Shown: piece after piece, positions 36,467-48,833 of the stretch | Position numbering within the stretch: the stretch's first letter is position 1 | Layout: the number at the start of each line of letters is the position of its first letter | Source of the DNA: Datisca glomerata | Taxonomy: Eukaryota; Streptophyta; Magnoliopsida; Cucurbitales; Datiscaceae | Direction: 5' to 3' | NCBI GenBank assembly: GCA_003255025.1 | Contig: QANY01008839.1 | Location: forward strand, 248,001 to 312,000 | DNA length: 64,000 nucleotides | Made by a program: the position numbers and the translations under genes | The notes under the pieces: generated by a model | What the model was told of the DNA's origin: nothing | What the model saw: only the letters and a program-made list of their open reading frames with translations | Databases searched by the model: none

Positions 36467-37544
36467 TCACATGATCGAACATCCATTGGCATTTTCATCA
36501 CTAAAGATTTCAAAATAGTTCGATGGTTTCGGTTGCACAGAGTATCCTTGCTTACTATCTGCATACGAGTACAGTAGTGGTGGAAAGAAATAAAAAGGAG
36601 CAGTACCTTTACATGGATGCGACTCATTGTAACTCAACCCAAACGCTGATTGAGGAAAATAACGCTGAGATGGAGGGCTGAGATCTATAGGGCCCATAGC
36701 TTGATCCACATTCAAACCAATATCTTGAGATCCTGTACTGGCAGGTGTACAAACTAACGGTGAACCCGAACCTCCATTGTTGTTGTTACCCTTGTTCCCT
36801 TTCTTCTTCTTCTTCTTCTTCTTCGTCGCCGTTGTACCACAGTGTGCTCCTCCACTTTCCTTCATCTGCACCGACGGAAGAATCTCAAATGCCGGTGAAT
36901 CTCTAGGAGAGTTGCCGGAAATCTTAGGAATCTCGTTCTGTTCCTCTTCCTGTCTGTCATTTTTGACAGAGCCAACCTTAATTTCAACATCCTCAGCTGA
37001 ATTTTCTTTTCTCAGTGTTTTAATACTTTCGGAGTTATTATCTTTGTGTTTCTTCTTTGATTTGGTGGACTGTTCCTCATTGTCCTTCCATATTTCGGCA
37101 TGTTTACCGCATTTTATGAGTTTCTTAGTCAGAGTCTCAACGGCGACATTTCCGGTGACTGTAACTTTCTGTTTCTGGGAATCAATGGCCGTTGTATAAA
37201 CACCTGTAAATTGAAAAAGAATGAAGAAGAGAGAACTAAGCAGTTAAAGATTCATAAAATGAAGTGACTGTTAAAACATAGTGAGCCAGAAAGGGAATGA
37301 GACGAAGTTAAACATAGTGTTTGGTTACTGAGAAAACGGAGGAAAATGAAGTACCGTCAATGCTCTGTAAAGCTTTCTTGACTTTCCTCTTGCAGCCTTC
37401 ACAGTGAATAGAAACTTTCAAGAACCATATCTGTAATAAAGGGTTAAAACAGCTCTCAAGATGCTAAACGAAGAAGTGTAATCATGAAGAAGCTAAGAAA
37501 AATGGAGACAGATATATACCTTGACATTAAGTGGCTCTAGCCAT
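36467..37544 (-). CDS. HIPP: Heavy metal-associated isoprenylated plant protein (HIPP)
   Basis: HIPPs bind metal ions through an HMA domain and are membrane-anchored by farnesylation. Minus-strand exons: 37430-37355 (IWFLKVSIHCEGCKRKVKKA) and 37203-36467, joined in frame as SIDGVYTTAIDSQKQKVTV. The metal motif is CEGC. A long, low-complexity Lys/Asn/Gly-rich tail follows (KKKKKKKKGNKG), and the protein ends CSIM, a CaaX box. From exon 2 onward 270 residues are encoded. Exon 1 (low end 37520) reads LKWLEPLNVK, close to the usual EPLKYK before the HMA domain. However, the only nearby ATG (37544-37542) is in another frame (M-A-R-A-T-stop), and the proper frame has an upstream TAG with no Met between. 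The start is therefore unresolved: missed exon, frameshift or pseudogenisation. Confidence 0.82.
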
Positions 37545-37598
37545 TTGAGGTACAGAAAGGTCTACAGTATTGCGTAAAAGTTGAATCACGAATCAACT

Positions 37599-37600
<2 letters not shown>

Positions 37601-37650
<50 letters not shown>
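37601..37650 (-). repeat. (GA)25 microsatellite upstream of HIPP
   Basis: A pure GA repeat of 50 bp ((CT)n on the gene's strand), about 60 bp upstream of the first HIPP exon, in its leader or promoter. Confidence 0.95.
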
Positions 37651-37654
<4 letters not shown>

Positions 37655-39167
37655 ACGAGGACATTGGAAGAGGGTTAAATACAGGTTGAACTTCGAAGTT
37701 TTTTTTTCCTCTCCCTCTAATTTTCTTCTGTTCTTCTCTCTAAAATTGTTATGTGTTTTTTTTCTCTAAAATATTGTTTTATTTGAGCTCCTAGTTAATT
37801 GACAGGTGCACCAAAAGACCCTTTTTCTGTTGTAAATAGAATTTGCCCCTTACGCTTGGACCATGACGTTTGACATTTCTTTTTCTATTCTCTCAAATTG
37901 TGCCTCTTGTATTTTTCATGGAATTCCATTTAAACATAAATACAGGAATAAATGTTACTTCCAACCATGAAAACATATTTCTTTTTCCATTTTCCCATAC
38001 CAATTGACATTTGTATAGACAATGAAAGAAGACAGAGAAAGTGCTAAGTGGGAGAAGAGAAAGACAGAGACTAGACAGCAATCTCAATTAAACCCAATTT
38101 CCTTTAATGTTGTTTGTACGGTAAAATCAGAAGCCTTCTCGTAGTTATTCATGTCATTCTAGACATTACGGTGGTAGGTGCAACTCCAGATTTGCCAATT
38201 CATTGCCCAACAAAAGACAAATTGCATTTGTTGAGGAATGGAAATACCCAGCCTTTGGACATTAACAAACCATACCTTTTCTAGTAGACAACCATTTTGT
38301 TGGAAAATGAAGTCATTTATGTTTAGGTTTATGTCTTTATGAGGCATCATCACTGTCAAAACTTCATTAATGTTGGAAAGAACTCAATGTCTTAACATTA
38401 ATGCTAACACCAATAACAAAGAGTTTAAGCTAATTCTTTTCAGACACAATAGATTATCAGCAATAGCTAGAGAACAAAGCTCTTTAAAAAGAAAACCATG
38501 ATTTAAACATATACTGTAATAATATCATACATGGATCACTGAGTTGTGGTGGAAAAGTGAGCAACATATAGCAAATAAGGAAGAAGCACGTGACATTATT
38601 CACAGACAGAGACAACTATGGAATGTTTTGACCGTACAATGAAACGGACAGCCAAGATGGAATACAATTGTTGAAGACTTTACTCTCGTTTACCTTTATC
38701 AATAGTATTCCTTTACAAGTGCTTTCATATCCAAAAAGAAAATCAAGCCATCATTACCTTGCATCTTCCCAGTAATAAGGAGACGCTGGAATGAACCGAG
38801 CAAACAAACACAGGTATGAGATTGGTATTTGGTAGATTTACTTAAGGAAAAAGTTTTAGTAAAAGATTTGGCTCCTGGCTGCTTGATTGTTTATCCTGTT
38901 GCTTCTCTTCGGGTCAAAGGAGGGAGGTTTGAAACTTAAAAACTTTCAGACACAGATACTATTCTAGAATGGCTTTATATTAAAACAACATCCTAGTTCA
39001 GTTTACTTGCCATAATTGAAGCGAAGTCCCACATAAATAGATTCAAATGAATACTCTACCTAGTCAAGGATTTAACCCTCCCTCACTTAATAGACACAAG
39101 AGAAAGCAAACACTGTTTCTTCTTGGAATATAAACTGCATCACCAGAGATAAATGCTTGTCCATTTT
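37651..39167. other. Intergenic between HIPP and the coiled-coil gene
   Basis: HIPP promoter on the left and the 3'UTR of the coiled-coil gene on the right. No further gene is seen. Confidence 0.5.
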
Positions 39168-40657
39168 TCAATTTTCTTTCCCCTTATCAACGGTCAAAAG
39201 GTTTCCTTCCTGATTACCCTCGGGCGAAAGGTTTGCTTCCTTCTCACCACTTTCAGCCTGATGTTGGGGATCTTTAGCATCTCCAGAGATATCCTGCAGC
39301 TGCAGAAATTGATAATATGGAAATCAGAGTCCAGAGAAAAGATATATTAAGAAAAATCATCGTTTCTCAATTCTCATTCAATCCACCAGAATTAGCATAG
39401 TAATCTAACTTGCCTCTGATAAGTACTAACTAAAAAAACATAAAAGACAATGATCACGAACACTTACACCCAAATTTCTAAGGCTAGTAGTAACATCTTC
39501 TTGTTGCTGCTGAAGAGTCGTTCTCAGATCTTGAAATTCCTGATATCATTTTTAGTTCAGATACAAAACTTTAGCTTTTAGCACTAAAAAGTTTCCAAAA
39601 TTGAAGTAAAAAGAGAAATCTACTAGAGCGTCACGTACTGATCGAAGTTGCTCTACTTCCACATTGAGTGATTTCTTGAGCTCTGAAAGCTCCTGCAATA
39701 GCAAGAAGGATTGAATCAACAATGAAAAAGTTGTCACATCACTCAGTATCAAATACTCTCTCCAGTGTTCATCAATTTAAGATTTGTTAACACGTGAGTA
39801 TTAAGGGTTACGCCGCCTTAATCCTTTACTAGCAATAGCAATAAACAAATAACAAAAATTTATAGCGGTTTACCCTCCATGTGAGAGCTACATCCGCGTG
39901 TTTTCTCCGCGTAGTGCGAAACTAGGTTCCACATTCTAACAGTAAGAAGCAGAATTCTTATCCTATATCAGTGAAGGATGATATCAAACCAAACAGACAC
40001 GAGGTTAAATGGATTACAGGGTGGCGTAACTTCTCATTTGCAGATCTAAGTAAATGAATTGGTGCGGGAAAGAGCAATATCCTAAGCATTCTTTTCTAGT
40101 CCGAAAGCAACAAACAGCTATAAAATCTAATCAAATCCACACTTACATCACTATAGATCTTAACTTGTGTGTCTAGCTTTGACCTCCAGCTTTGCAAATC
40201 CTAGTACGCACAAAGGAAAAAAAGTTTCAGAAAGAAGACAATAACAAGTAAAAAAAATGAAGAAGAGGAAAGTAGCGATTAGCTTGTGCTCTGGAATCCA
40301 AACCTGCTTGAGCCCTTGAATTCTACCAAGTAGCTCCGATCTTGATTCATTTAACTCCTGAAAAAAAAAACAAAACATTGTCCACTAAATCTGATGTCCA
40401 ATTTCATAATTAATAATGACAATAGGATCATAAAACAATCTAAGAAAAAGTTGTAAGATCTAAAAAGAGGGGGAAATACCGATAATTTGGAGCCAATGGG
40501 AGTGAGGTTCCCCTTCGTCTGGAAACAAAAGCAGAAGAATAGGATCGTCAAAATTTCATTAGAAAAGCGGTAGAAGTAAACAAAAAAATGAGAAACGTAC
40601 AGAAGAGAGAGGAGCGGGCGCTGGAAGAGAGGGAGAGGAGGAGTCAGAGTTAGCCAT
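39168..40657 (-). CDS. Small coiled-coil protein of unknown function, 7 exons
   Basis: Minus-strand exons 40657-40601, 40518-40480, 40357-40304, 40200-40147, 39692-39639, 39539-39468 and 39293-39168 give 151 residues. Every intron is GT-AG in phase 0. The N-terminus is Ser/Pro-rich (MANSDSSSPSLPAPAPLSS). Residues about 30-115 are an almost continuous coiled coil: ELNESRSELLGRIQGLKQ, DLQSWRSKLDTQVKIYSD, ELSELKKSLNVEVEQLRS, EFQDLRTTLQQQQEDV. The tail is polar and acidic, ending VDKGKEN. No signal peptide, membrane segment or catalytic motif. The clean exon structure supports a real, conserved plant gene, probably a structural or linker protein. I do not recognise a named family. Confidence 0.85.
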
Positions 40658-42660
40658 CGATGTCGGTCCGATCGAAGACGAAGACGCCTAGGGCTTTTTC
40701 TCTTTGGTTCAACAGCGAATTAACCGCCAAGGTGCTTTGAAAATCAACAACGTAAATTCAAAATTAGAAAGGATAAGAAAAAAATCAGACAAGAATTCAA
40801 AAGTTCAAACTGGAAGTGAGAGTGACGCTGATCGAACTGAAACTATTTTGAAATGGTAAGGTTAATAAATAGTTAACCTAAAAAAATCATAAATATTACA
40901 AGTATAAAAAACATAATACTATATAATATATATAAAATATATATATATATATATAATTTTTATAATATATTATATATANAAATTCACTAACACCAGCGAG
41001 AGACATTTTTGAGGTGAGAAGTTTTTTTATTCTTCAAATTTACATGATTATTTTTTATTTTTTTTCATCTTAATATTTTTTAAAATAACATATATTCTTG
41101 ATGATTGCTCATTTTGAAATTTGAGTTCGTCAGTGAGTGGTGTTTGGGCGGGCTATCATCAAGTGGAATCCATCGTCCTGTGGGAGGGTGATTTACAAGA
41201 AAACTCTACTGGGCTTTGGTTTAGTTTCGGGCCATAATCAATTGGGCCTGTAAGGCCTTTAAGCTATAGTCCCTCCCTCTTGTTTTTAATGATTTTCTAG
41301 GTGTAAGTAAAAAGAATAGAAGAAGATATGAAGTCCTTTTCGTAGCCTAGTTTATAATTAGGGATAGTTTGGTACTCATAGTTGAGGGCCACAAATTTCT
41401 CATAATCCTCATTATTAAATTACTATTTATTTAAAGTAATTCTTAGAATTCACTACAATCATAATTTACTAATAATTCTAATTTACCTCAATTGCTCCTC
41501 CTAAATAGAAACAATCTAGAATTACCAAAGGAAAAACAATATTGAGATGCAATTGAATTATTTTCAAATTTATTTTTCACAAATTTACTATGAAATTATA
41601 CTTGTCCTAAAAGTATTGTAAAGGAAAAATTTCTTACACTAAAAAAATAAGAATAATAAGAGAGAGAGAGAATTCTCAAGAATAAGTACATAATTGCTTG
41701 AGTTTGTATTGAATGAATTGATTTACAATCGACATTTATTTATAGGCTCTTGATTAGTTACAAGATTTAGCTAAATCCCTTAAAACCTGAGAAATCAACA
41801 GAATATACCTCTTAGATTAAGTTTATCACATCAGACTAAGTTTATCCAATCTAGCAACTGATCGAACTTAGTTTATATTTATCAACAAATACTCAAATCT
41901 GAATCGTCAGATGAAATATGATGGGATCAACAGCTCATGTGAGTTTTTCCTGCTTGGCCACGGTGGTAATCCATTCATTGCTTCTAATTAGTCATGTTTG
42001 CTTATGTGACTTCTCAAATGATTTTTATCTGTACAATAACAATATTAAATTTTTATCAATTACACTGTAAATTACCATGCACAACCAGACACATAAATCG
42101 TGATTTGTCACCAATTTGAATTGTCATAAATTTAAATACTATGATCATTCTTGATTTCACATACTAAAACACCCATAGTTTAAAATGAAAACAAAAGTCA
42201 AACTTTACAAATAAATTCAAATATGTACGTGGCTAAGGCTAATATATCATTAATTTCTCATTGATGCAAGTTTAGTGTTCAAACATGGGCAGCAATAAGC
42301 AAAAATGTGTTAAGTTTGAGAGAAGGGGTAAATGAAATGTACCCAAACTATAATGAATCAACAAATGAAGATGAGTCCGTGACTAATTAAGAGTCACAAA
42401 TTTATTGAGATAGCAGGTTCGACTTCGAGAGAAAATTCAAAATACTCAATAATTGACACTTGATGGAGCAAAAAATCATAGGTTCTAAATAAATATTTAC
42501 TAGTGACATGAGACTATGCAAGCAATTGAACTATTTAGGAGTGTTCAGTTATGTAAGGAAAAACTAGAGACAAAGAAAGAAATGGACAAAAGAAGGTAAG
42601 ACAAACAGGATGCTATTTGGTGATATATAGAAATCAAAACTCATAGAAGATAAAAACAAA
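40658..42660. other. Intergenic, AT-rich
   Basis: Promoter of the coiled-coil gene near 40660-40900, then a (TA)-rich stretch with one ambiguous base (40920-40980). No gene is seen. Region 41200-42600 is unremarkable. Confidence 0.5.
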
Positions 42661-42696
42661 AGCCTGATGGCTATTGATCGATCAATCCCATCCCAT

Positions 42697-42708
<12 letters not shown>

Positions 42709-42736
<28 letters not shown>

Positions 42737-42829
42737 NNNNNNNNNNNNNNNNNNNNNNNNNNNNNNNNNNNNNNNNNNNNNNNNNNNNNNNNNNNNNNNN
42801 NNNNNNNNNNNNNNNNNNNNNNNNNNNNN

Positions 42830-42865
<36 letters not shown>
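42709..42865. other. (TA)n microsatellite containing an assembly gap
   Basis: TA repeats run from about 42709 to 42736 and from 42830 to about 42865, with N at 42737-42829 (93 bases). The gap length is probably an estimate. Open frames crossing it (IYIYIY) have no meaning. Confidence 0.95.
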
Positions 42866-42866
<1 letters not shown>

Positions 42867-43880
42867 CTTTTCTACTTGACCATGCTTGTTTTCAAAGAGT
42901 TATGTAAATTTAAATGATATTTCCCTATGGAGGAAGAAGAGGGAGAGTGATCAATGAAGAGGGTGAAGTAATTAATTAAAGCCCATTCAACAAAGGAATG
43001 GGGCTGTGACTGAGAAGTAGCTCTCATATTATTATTGGCCATATTTTGATATGTCATGTGTGTTTGATCTCTTCTACAAAGTTTCTGATAAGACTCTTAT
43101 CTACTTAGTGTTCGTGTATGTTCTCTCTCTTTCAGTTTTACGTAATAGCTTCACAGGGAGGGGGATAGAGATCTAGTTTGAATTATATGTGTGGACCAAT
43201 ACACACAGTGTGATTGCTTTGGAAATCTTTATTGAAGATGTTTTTTGGAAGCATGTATGTATACATATGTGTATATTTTTAATTAACGGGTATAATTTAA
43301 GTTGTCATATATACTTTTTTGTGTGCGTGCGTGCGTGTAACGGGTACATGTCTATATGTGTTTGTTAATTAACAGGCATAATTTAAGTTGTCATATATAC
43401 TTGAGCTATGGATTTTCAAGGAAAAACATATTGTAGATACTGATCAGGTACAACAAGCGACCTATTATTGTATAAAAGGGTAACATTAATTTCATTACTT
43501 AAAGAAATCAGCCTTAATTAGCTAGGAATACCCTTGAAATTGTTATCAATGTAATATCTACTATACTTCTTTGTATTGTAATCTATTTTGAGTTAAGACG
43601 TATAATTATCGGTTGAAAACATTACTTGTTTCATCAATTTATGTTTTAAACGTCATATTCAACAATTATATATACGATATAAGCAAAAAATATGGCACAA
43701 TTTGTCTCATTGATCAAATAGACAGTGCTGAAAGAGAATTGGATAGAATTAAACACTTTTTGGTTGTAAGCTAGCGAAGCACATACACATATATATGGAG
43801 AGAGAGGCCAGAGAGAGGGAGAGAGTACATCAAGTGGTTGGGGGTTACTAGTTAATTAACCTTTTGTCATCTCATAATTA
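42866..43880. other. Intergenic, no gene seen
   Basis: A pair of AATTAACGGGTATAATTTAA / AATTAACAGGCATAATTTAA segments followed by GTTGTCATATATACTT (about 43282 and 43368) is a local 86-bp-spaced duplication around a (GTGC)n stretch. Otherwise plain. Confidence 0.5.
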
Positions 43881-44570
43881 AAGGTGTTTACGGTTCAATT
43901 CAGTTTAATTATTGATTCAAAATCGAACCAAACAGAAAGTTTGGTTCGTCTGTATAACGAACCAAACCAAATCGTGAGTATTATATAAACCGAACTGAAA
44001 ATTTCGGTTCAATTTCTCGTTCGGCAATGATCATTATTTGGTGTTCTCCACACGATGAACTGTATATATCAAAAGAGATTCCGAAGAGAAAAACAGGGAA
44101 AACAAAGATTTAATCATCGTTTTTTGTTCTCTTCGAATCAGCAGTGAATCTAAAGACAATGATTCAAAAGGAAAAGCAGAAAAATAGTATATCAAAAGAG
44201 TAAGAAGGATGATTAAATATCAAATCTTCTATTACATATAATAAATCGAAGGAGAAAACTAACTTATCTATCATTTAAAACCAAATCCTAACCAGAGATT
44301 TCTAAGTAGGATATAATCGTCAACTCCATAGGTACCTCCATCATCGGAGCCTTCAAGAGCCTACAAACTGATCATCATCTCACCGTCTGTCCCAATGAAA
44401 ATAACATGCCTATAATATATATCGGCTCGATTCAATTAAAAATTTAATGAAATTTGAACCGAACTGAAACTTCAATTTTTTAATAAATAAGAACTAAATC
44501 GATTTATAGATACTTATAGAATCGACCGAATTGATATTTTTTGTTATAGAAATTTGAACACCCTTCCTCA
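43881..44570. mobile_element. Miniature element of the GTTCGGTT family
   Basis: Opens AAAGGTGTTTACGGTTCAAT and closes AAATTTGAACACCCTT, with inverted GGTGTT/AACACC ends and AACCGAACTG and GTTTGGTTCG motifs inside. It resembles the 29.7-kb element but carries about 300 bp of extra, unrelated internal sequence. The flanking target duplication is not convincing. Confidence 0.5.
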
Positions 44571-45347
44571 CAACCCTCCAATCTAAATCATCAAAATCAG
44601 ATCTCACTAGTCACTTCATGCCTACATCCTAAAGCACCAGCATCGGTTATAATTTTATCCCCTAATTCCAAAGTATTCGCTTGGATTATCTCCTTAACCC
44701 GATCTGCCAAATTTATTAGCCACGTGTCAATACCCCCTTCCGTCTCATTGAAGTTCCATATTTGATGTTGTTGTTTTTTTCATAATCGTTAGATTGTAGA
44801 GAAACCAAAAGTAAGACATTATAGCAAAGTTCATGAGAAAGAATATTCTTTCTATATATAATATATAAGAAAAAAATGTTCTCTCTTTTTATTGTTTCAA
44901 CCTTTATCTTTTCACTCACATTATCATATATAAATAGCATTAATATTAATAATATTTTATTATCTGATAATGATTATATATATTAGATTTATTTATTTTT
45001 AAACTGTAAATCATAACTTTTTTAATCCATATAAACCATAATTTACTTCAAAATAAAAAAGGTAATGCACACAAATCAGATCATCATTTCAATCCGACAC
45101 TTGACAATTTACAGGACCATATATGGACATACATACAGGGAATCCATCATCCCCATGCAGATTCTTATCTGCTTACATAGCTAATTATTACAATCTCAAC
45201 ACAAATTAGAAAATTAAAAAAAATTAACATTTAAATATAAACTCACCTGCTCTAATAAGAGAAATAAAATTAAAGCTAACACAAACAAATCCACAATCCA
45301 TGCAATTCAACTGCATACGTTAATAGCTAGCTCAAGGACTAAAGCTA
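44571..45347. other. Intergenic, 3' of FPF1
   Basis: AT-rich, no gene seen. The 3'UTR of FPF1 probably occupies the last 200 bases. Confidence 0.45.
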
Positions 45348-45686
45348 CTACGTATCTCTAACTTCAAAAATGTTACGGTTCTTAACAACTATATCATACA
45401 TGTGCGTCGACTTGAATCTGCCAAAGTCCTTAGGGAGCGAGATGAGATCAACCGACGATCGCTTGTGGTACTGGAGGAGGTCGGGGTCGTCGTAATATCT
45501 CTCCCATCCGAGCGACATGAGCTTTTGCTCGAGAACTGTGTAAGACGTAATGACTTCGTTAGTTGGCGTGTGGACCAGCACTTTACGTCGAGCGCTCGAG
45601 CCCTGCCGGCTCCCGTTCAGTGACTCTGCCCCTGGATTCTCCACCAAACGAATGACACCATTGTTGAAGACCCAAACACCCGACAT
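45348..45686 (-). CDS. FPF1: Flowering-promoting factor 1-like protein
   Basis: FPF1-type proteins are small plant-specific proteins that promote flowering and gibberellin-linked growth. Their biochemical activity is not established. This intronless ORF of 112 residues is full length. It starts [19 protein letters not shown], has a short variable Ser/Gly-rich loop, then [57 protein letters not shown] and ends [11 protein letters not shown]. All blocks agree with the family. The coding sequence is clearly more GC-rich than its surroundings. A TATATATATATA stretch lies about 105 bp upstream on the minus strand. Confidence 0.96.
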   Translation of the reverse strand: MSGVWVFNNGVIRLVENPGAESLNGSRQGSSARRKVLVHTPTNEVITSYTVLEQKLMSLGWERYYDDPDLLQYHKRSSVDLISLPKDFGRFKSTHMYDIVVKNRNIFEVRDT

Positions 45687-45790
45687 TTCCCCAGAACAAA
45701 AGAACTAAACAAACAATTTGCAGAGAACTAAAAGCTTTGCTAGCTAAGAGAGACTATGGTTTATGGACTTAAGAGAGAATAGGGGTGGGG

Positions 45791-45804
45791 TATATATATA
45801 TACA
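45791..45804 (-). promoter_or_regulatory. TATA box candidate of FPF1
   Basis: TATATATATATA on the gene's strand, about 105 bp before the ATG, suits a TATA box with a leader of roughly 70-75 nt. Confidence 0.5.
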
Positions 45805-47579
45805 TAAGTAAAATGTATTGTAAATAGAATATTTTATATATAATAATAGATAATATTCGAGTCTTTTGTTACGCAAGGACGAAAATTCTTACGCAGTTGA
45901 TAATACTAGTAAGCTTTACCATTAATTTATATAAATTAATATTTTTTAAAATAAAATAAAACTAAATATTGATACTTACTACGTATAAAATGATGTCATT
46001 GGTGCACGTGGGAGTAAGTAATTTTTTTAATTTGGCTGAGGGTATAGTAGCTAATTGGGTGGGGTACAATTGTATGTGGGACACAGTCTTAATGGATACA
46101 ATAATGGTCAGGCTGTTTGGGACATGGGTTACTATCAATGGAAGTGGGCATAATCGGATTGAAGGGAATCCTTTTTTTTTTTTTCCTTTTTCTTCTTGAT
46201 TGTCGAAGCACCACTAATGGGAATCTTTGTTTGGATTTGAGGAAAAAACTATTGAGAGAGAGACTTGTGGAGAAAATGAGTTTTATATTTTGTTTTCTAG
46301 GAGTGACTTTCAAATATATTTTTTGTGAAAGATGAAAGCATAACTAGATTGATGTTTGTGTATAGTATTCTAAAAAAATGAAGGTTTTGATGTTGGTCAT
46401 TTTAAAAATATTTTCTCATAACATCTATTAATTTCGTTGCTGAATAAACAATTACTCTAATACAATTGCTGATACTATAGGTAAATATAGCGATGATCAT
46501 AGCTGTATTATTAGTAGTGATGTTTACTGTTTACCTAATAATATTGTTCTTTTAGTTGATAAGTATACAGTGGATGTTATAAGGAAGTTGTGGCCTTCAT
46601 GCATATATGATGTTTCAACTATTTTCTCCTTATGAAAGTTGTCCTCTCTGGTGTTTGATCAAAAGAATAAAAACATACATTCGGAAGAAAATGATGTATA
46701 ACGTTGTACTAGGTCAATTTTTCACGAGGTTTTTGTTTCTTCGCGACGGTTTTACAAAAACCCTCACGATAAATAAATCTATAATGACAGTTACTAAAAC
46801 CGTCGTAATAGATCATGTCTCATGTTCACATGTATTTTCATGACGGTTGATAGAACCATCATAATATAATCGTCCTAGTATGATAATTTTCTTGTACCGA
46901 ACAATGCGAACAAATTCAAGAACTTTCTTTCAACTCCAAATCTTGTTAACCTCCTCCTTATAATAGCGTTTTTATTTTTTGTGTTGAAAATCTCAATTAA
47001 TCTTCAATCAAATTCCATCCCAAATATATCTCACTCATCATCCATTCAATTTCAATCAGTTGATTCTGTATTTATCGTTCATCAGTACATAAATGTGCAC
47101 GACATAATGAAATAGAAACTACTAGAAATATACATGATTAGATATCGAATCGACTACTCATATTAAAAAGCTGAAAGTAGGTAATGTCCATATAAGAACA
47201 AGCAAAACAAATTAAAGTCCCATAAAAGCAAATGTTAGATATTCTTTGGGCACACAGCTGAAACCAACTATACCAAAAACAAAAGGGGTCAAGCGTTCAT
47301 GTGATTCATAAATTCCGTGTGTAGCTCTTTTACACAGACATCCACTCTTTATACAGCCGAAGTGGTCGAACCCTTGCTTCATTTTTGCTTCTTTATTTGC
47401 TTACATATGTCCCATTTGACATAGACCCCACTCACGACAACATTGCCCCTCTCTTCTTTACAAAGATACTTTGTAATCTATTTCTTTGCTTGGGTTTCCC
47501 CATTTGTCACCTTCACTAAAATTCTTCTCAATCGTATTTAATTGTACCACCCATATCTCACCATTTAATTTTTGAAAAA
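45805..47579. other. Intergenic with a GACGGTTTTA repeat
   Basis: At 46736-46872 the motifs CGACGGTTTTACAAAAACC, ACAGTTACTAAAACCGTCG and ATGACGGTTGATAGAACC alternate in orientation, resembling subterminal repeats of CACTA-type elements. No gene is seen. Confidence 0.45.
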
Positions 47580-47790
47580 TGACAAGAAAAGTCAACTTTT
47601 CGGTTTAAACTATAAAAATGGTCGTATTTTTTTGCCAAAATGGCCAAAGTAGATAATTTATTCACAAAAACTACACAGATGTAAATAAATTATTTACATT
47701 ATTGTGGTCATTTTTGTAAGAAAAATTGCCGACCATTTTTACAGTTTGAACTGAAAAGTTGACCATTTTTACAGTCCTCTCTTTAATTTT
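47580..47790. repeat. About 200-bp hairpin element
   Basis: AAAGTCAACTTTTCGGTTTA with AACTATAAAAATGGTC at 47588-47623 is repeated inverted at 47731-47764 (GACCATTTTTACAGTTTGAA with CTGAAAAGTTGACC). A loop of about 105 bp separates the arms. MITE-like; no coding. Confidence 0.65.
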
Positions 47791-47904
47791 CCCTAATAAG
47801 TTAGTCGTTACCAAATATTTTTTTTTCAAGAATACACTCGAAGTTTATGGATCATACAATATGTACGTTTATCGATAATTTTGCAGTATTCAATATGTAT
47901 ATAG

Positions 47905-48370
47905 TGCAAGGATTGGAATTAAACATAATAAACATACTATATGTCATTTTGATTTTTATGTGAAACATATTCATATAACTCGATTGTGAAAGACTTACCT
48001 GGTTCCACGGATAATAGAATCACAAACTGGTGGATCATATATTTCAAATTGACATAAGCCATTGAGTTCTTCTCTAGGATTCTCTTTTGAAGGAATATAG
48101 ACATATTCTCTAAAAAAAACATGATTTTTTTATTTCTTGTGTAATTTAAGGACCATAACCCTTATTAATAAATATTGATATTTCTAATTTGGCCATTCAA
48201 TAAATTAAAATATCATTTCTGGCAATCTATACATTAATTTCATGATAATTATACCCATAAGCCTTAAAACTTTAATTTTTAATTATACCACTTTAATTAG
48301 GTTTATTCAAAGATAGCACATACCCATTTTATTTAACATATGTGACCCCACATGTTGAATATTTCTAACA
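47905..48370 (-). repeat. Copia 3' LTR (left copy)
   Basis: Begins TGTTAGAAATATTCAACATG on the minus strand and ends ...CAATCCTTGCA. About 466 bp. Compared with the right LTR it lacks about 70 bp near the low-coordinate end, where the right LTR holds ATAATCAGATATGCAT. Confidence 0.9.
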
Positions 48371-48384
48371 ATCTCCCACTCCGC
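48371..48384 (-). other. Polypurine tract
   Basis: GCGGAGTGGGAGAT on the minus strand lies directly before the TGTTAG start of the 3' LTR. Confidence 0.8.
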
Positions 48385-48833
48385 TACATATGTAACCTTA
48401 TAAATGTGTTTAAATTTATGAGCTCTCAAAATTTGCTATCTTAACCATAAGGTATATCCGAAACAATCTCGTCCATTGATTATATAGACATAGGATCAAA
48501 GCGGTTTTCACTACCTTTATTGTAACTAAACTCATCAATGGTCACATATATCAATATAATCAAACGACATAGATCAATTATGGATGTGTAACATGAAAAA
48601 TTACATATAATGTGATCTATACATGTCTATTTCTAATTGGTCCTACTACATACTCTAGTGAGGTCAACACTAACATAATGTCATAGAGTGGAGTGAACTG
48701 AATAATTTTATTTCTGATCAGAAAATACCAAATACAATTTTTTTTGAAAAATACACATAAAGCCATAAAGAAACTCCCACTAAACCATGATATCCTCAAA
48801 TAACATAACATCCATATGAGCAGTGTGCTCATA

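Noticed and set aside
36777..37199. 140-codon plus-strand frame
   Set aside because: It is the antisense of the HIPP last exon; the poly-Phe run is the complement of its Lys-rich stretch.
42667..42907. Frames running through the N gap
   Set aside because: They consist of TATATA translation and unknown bases.
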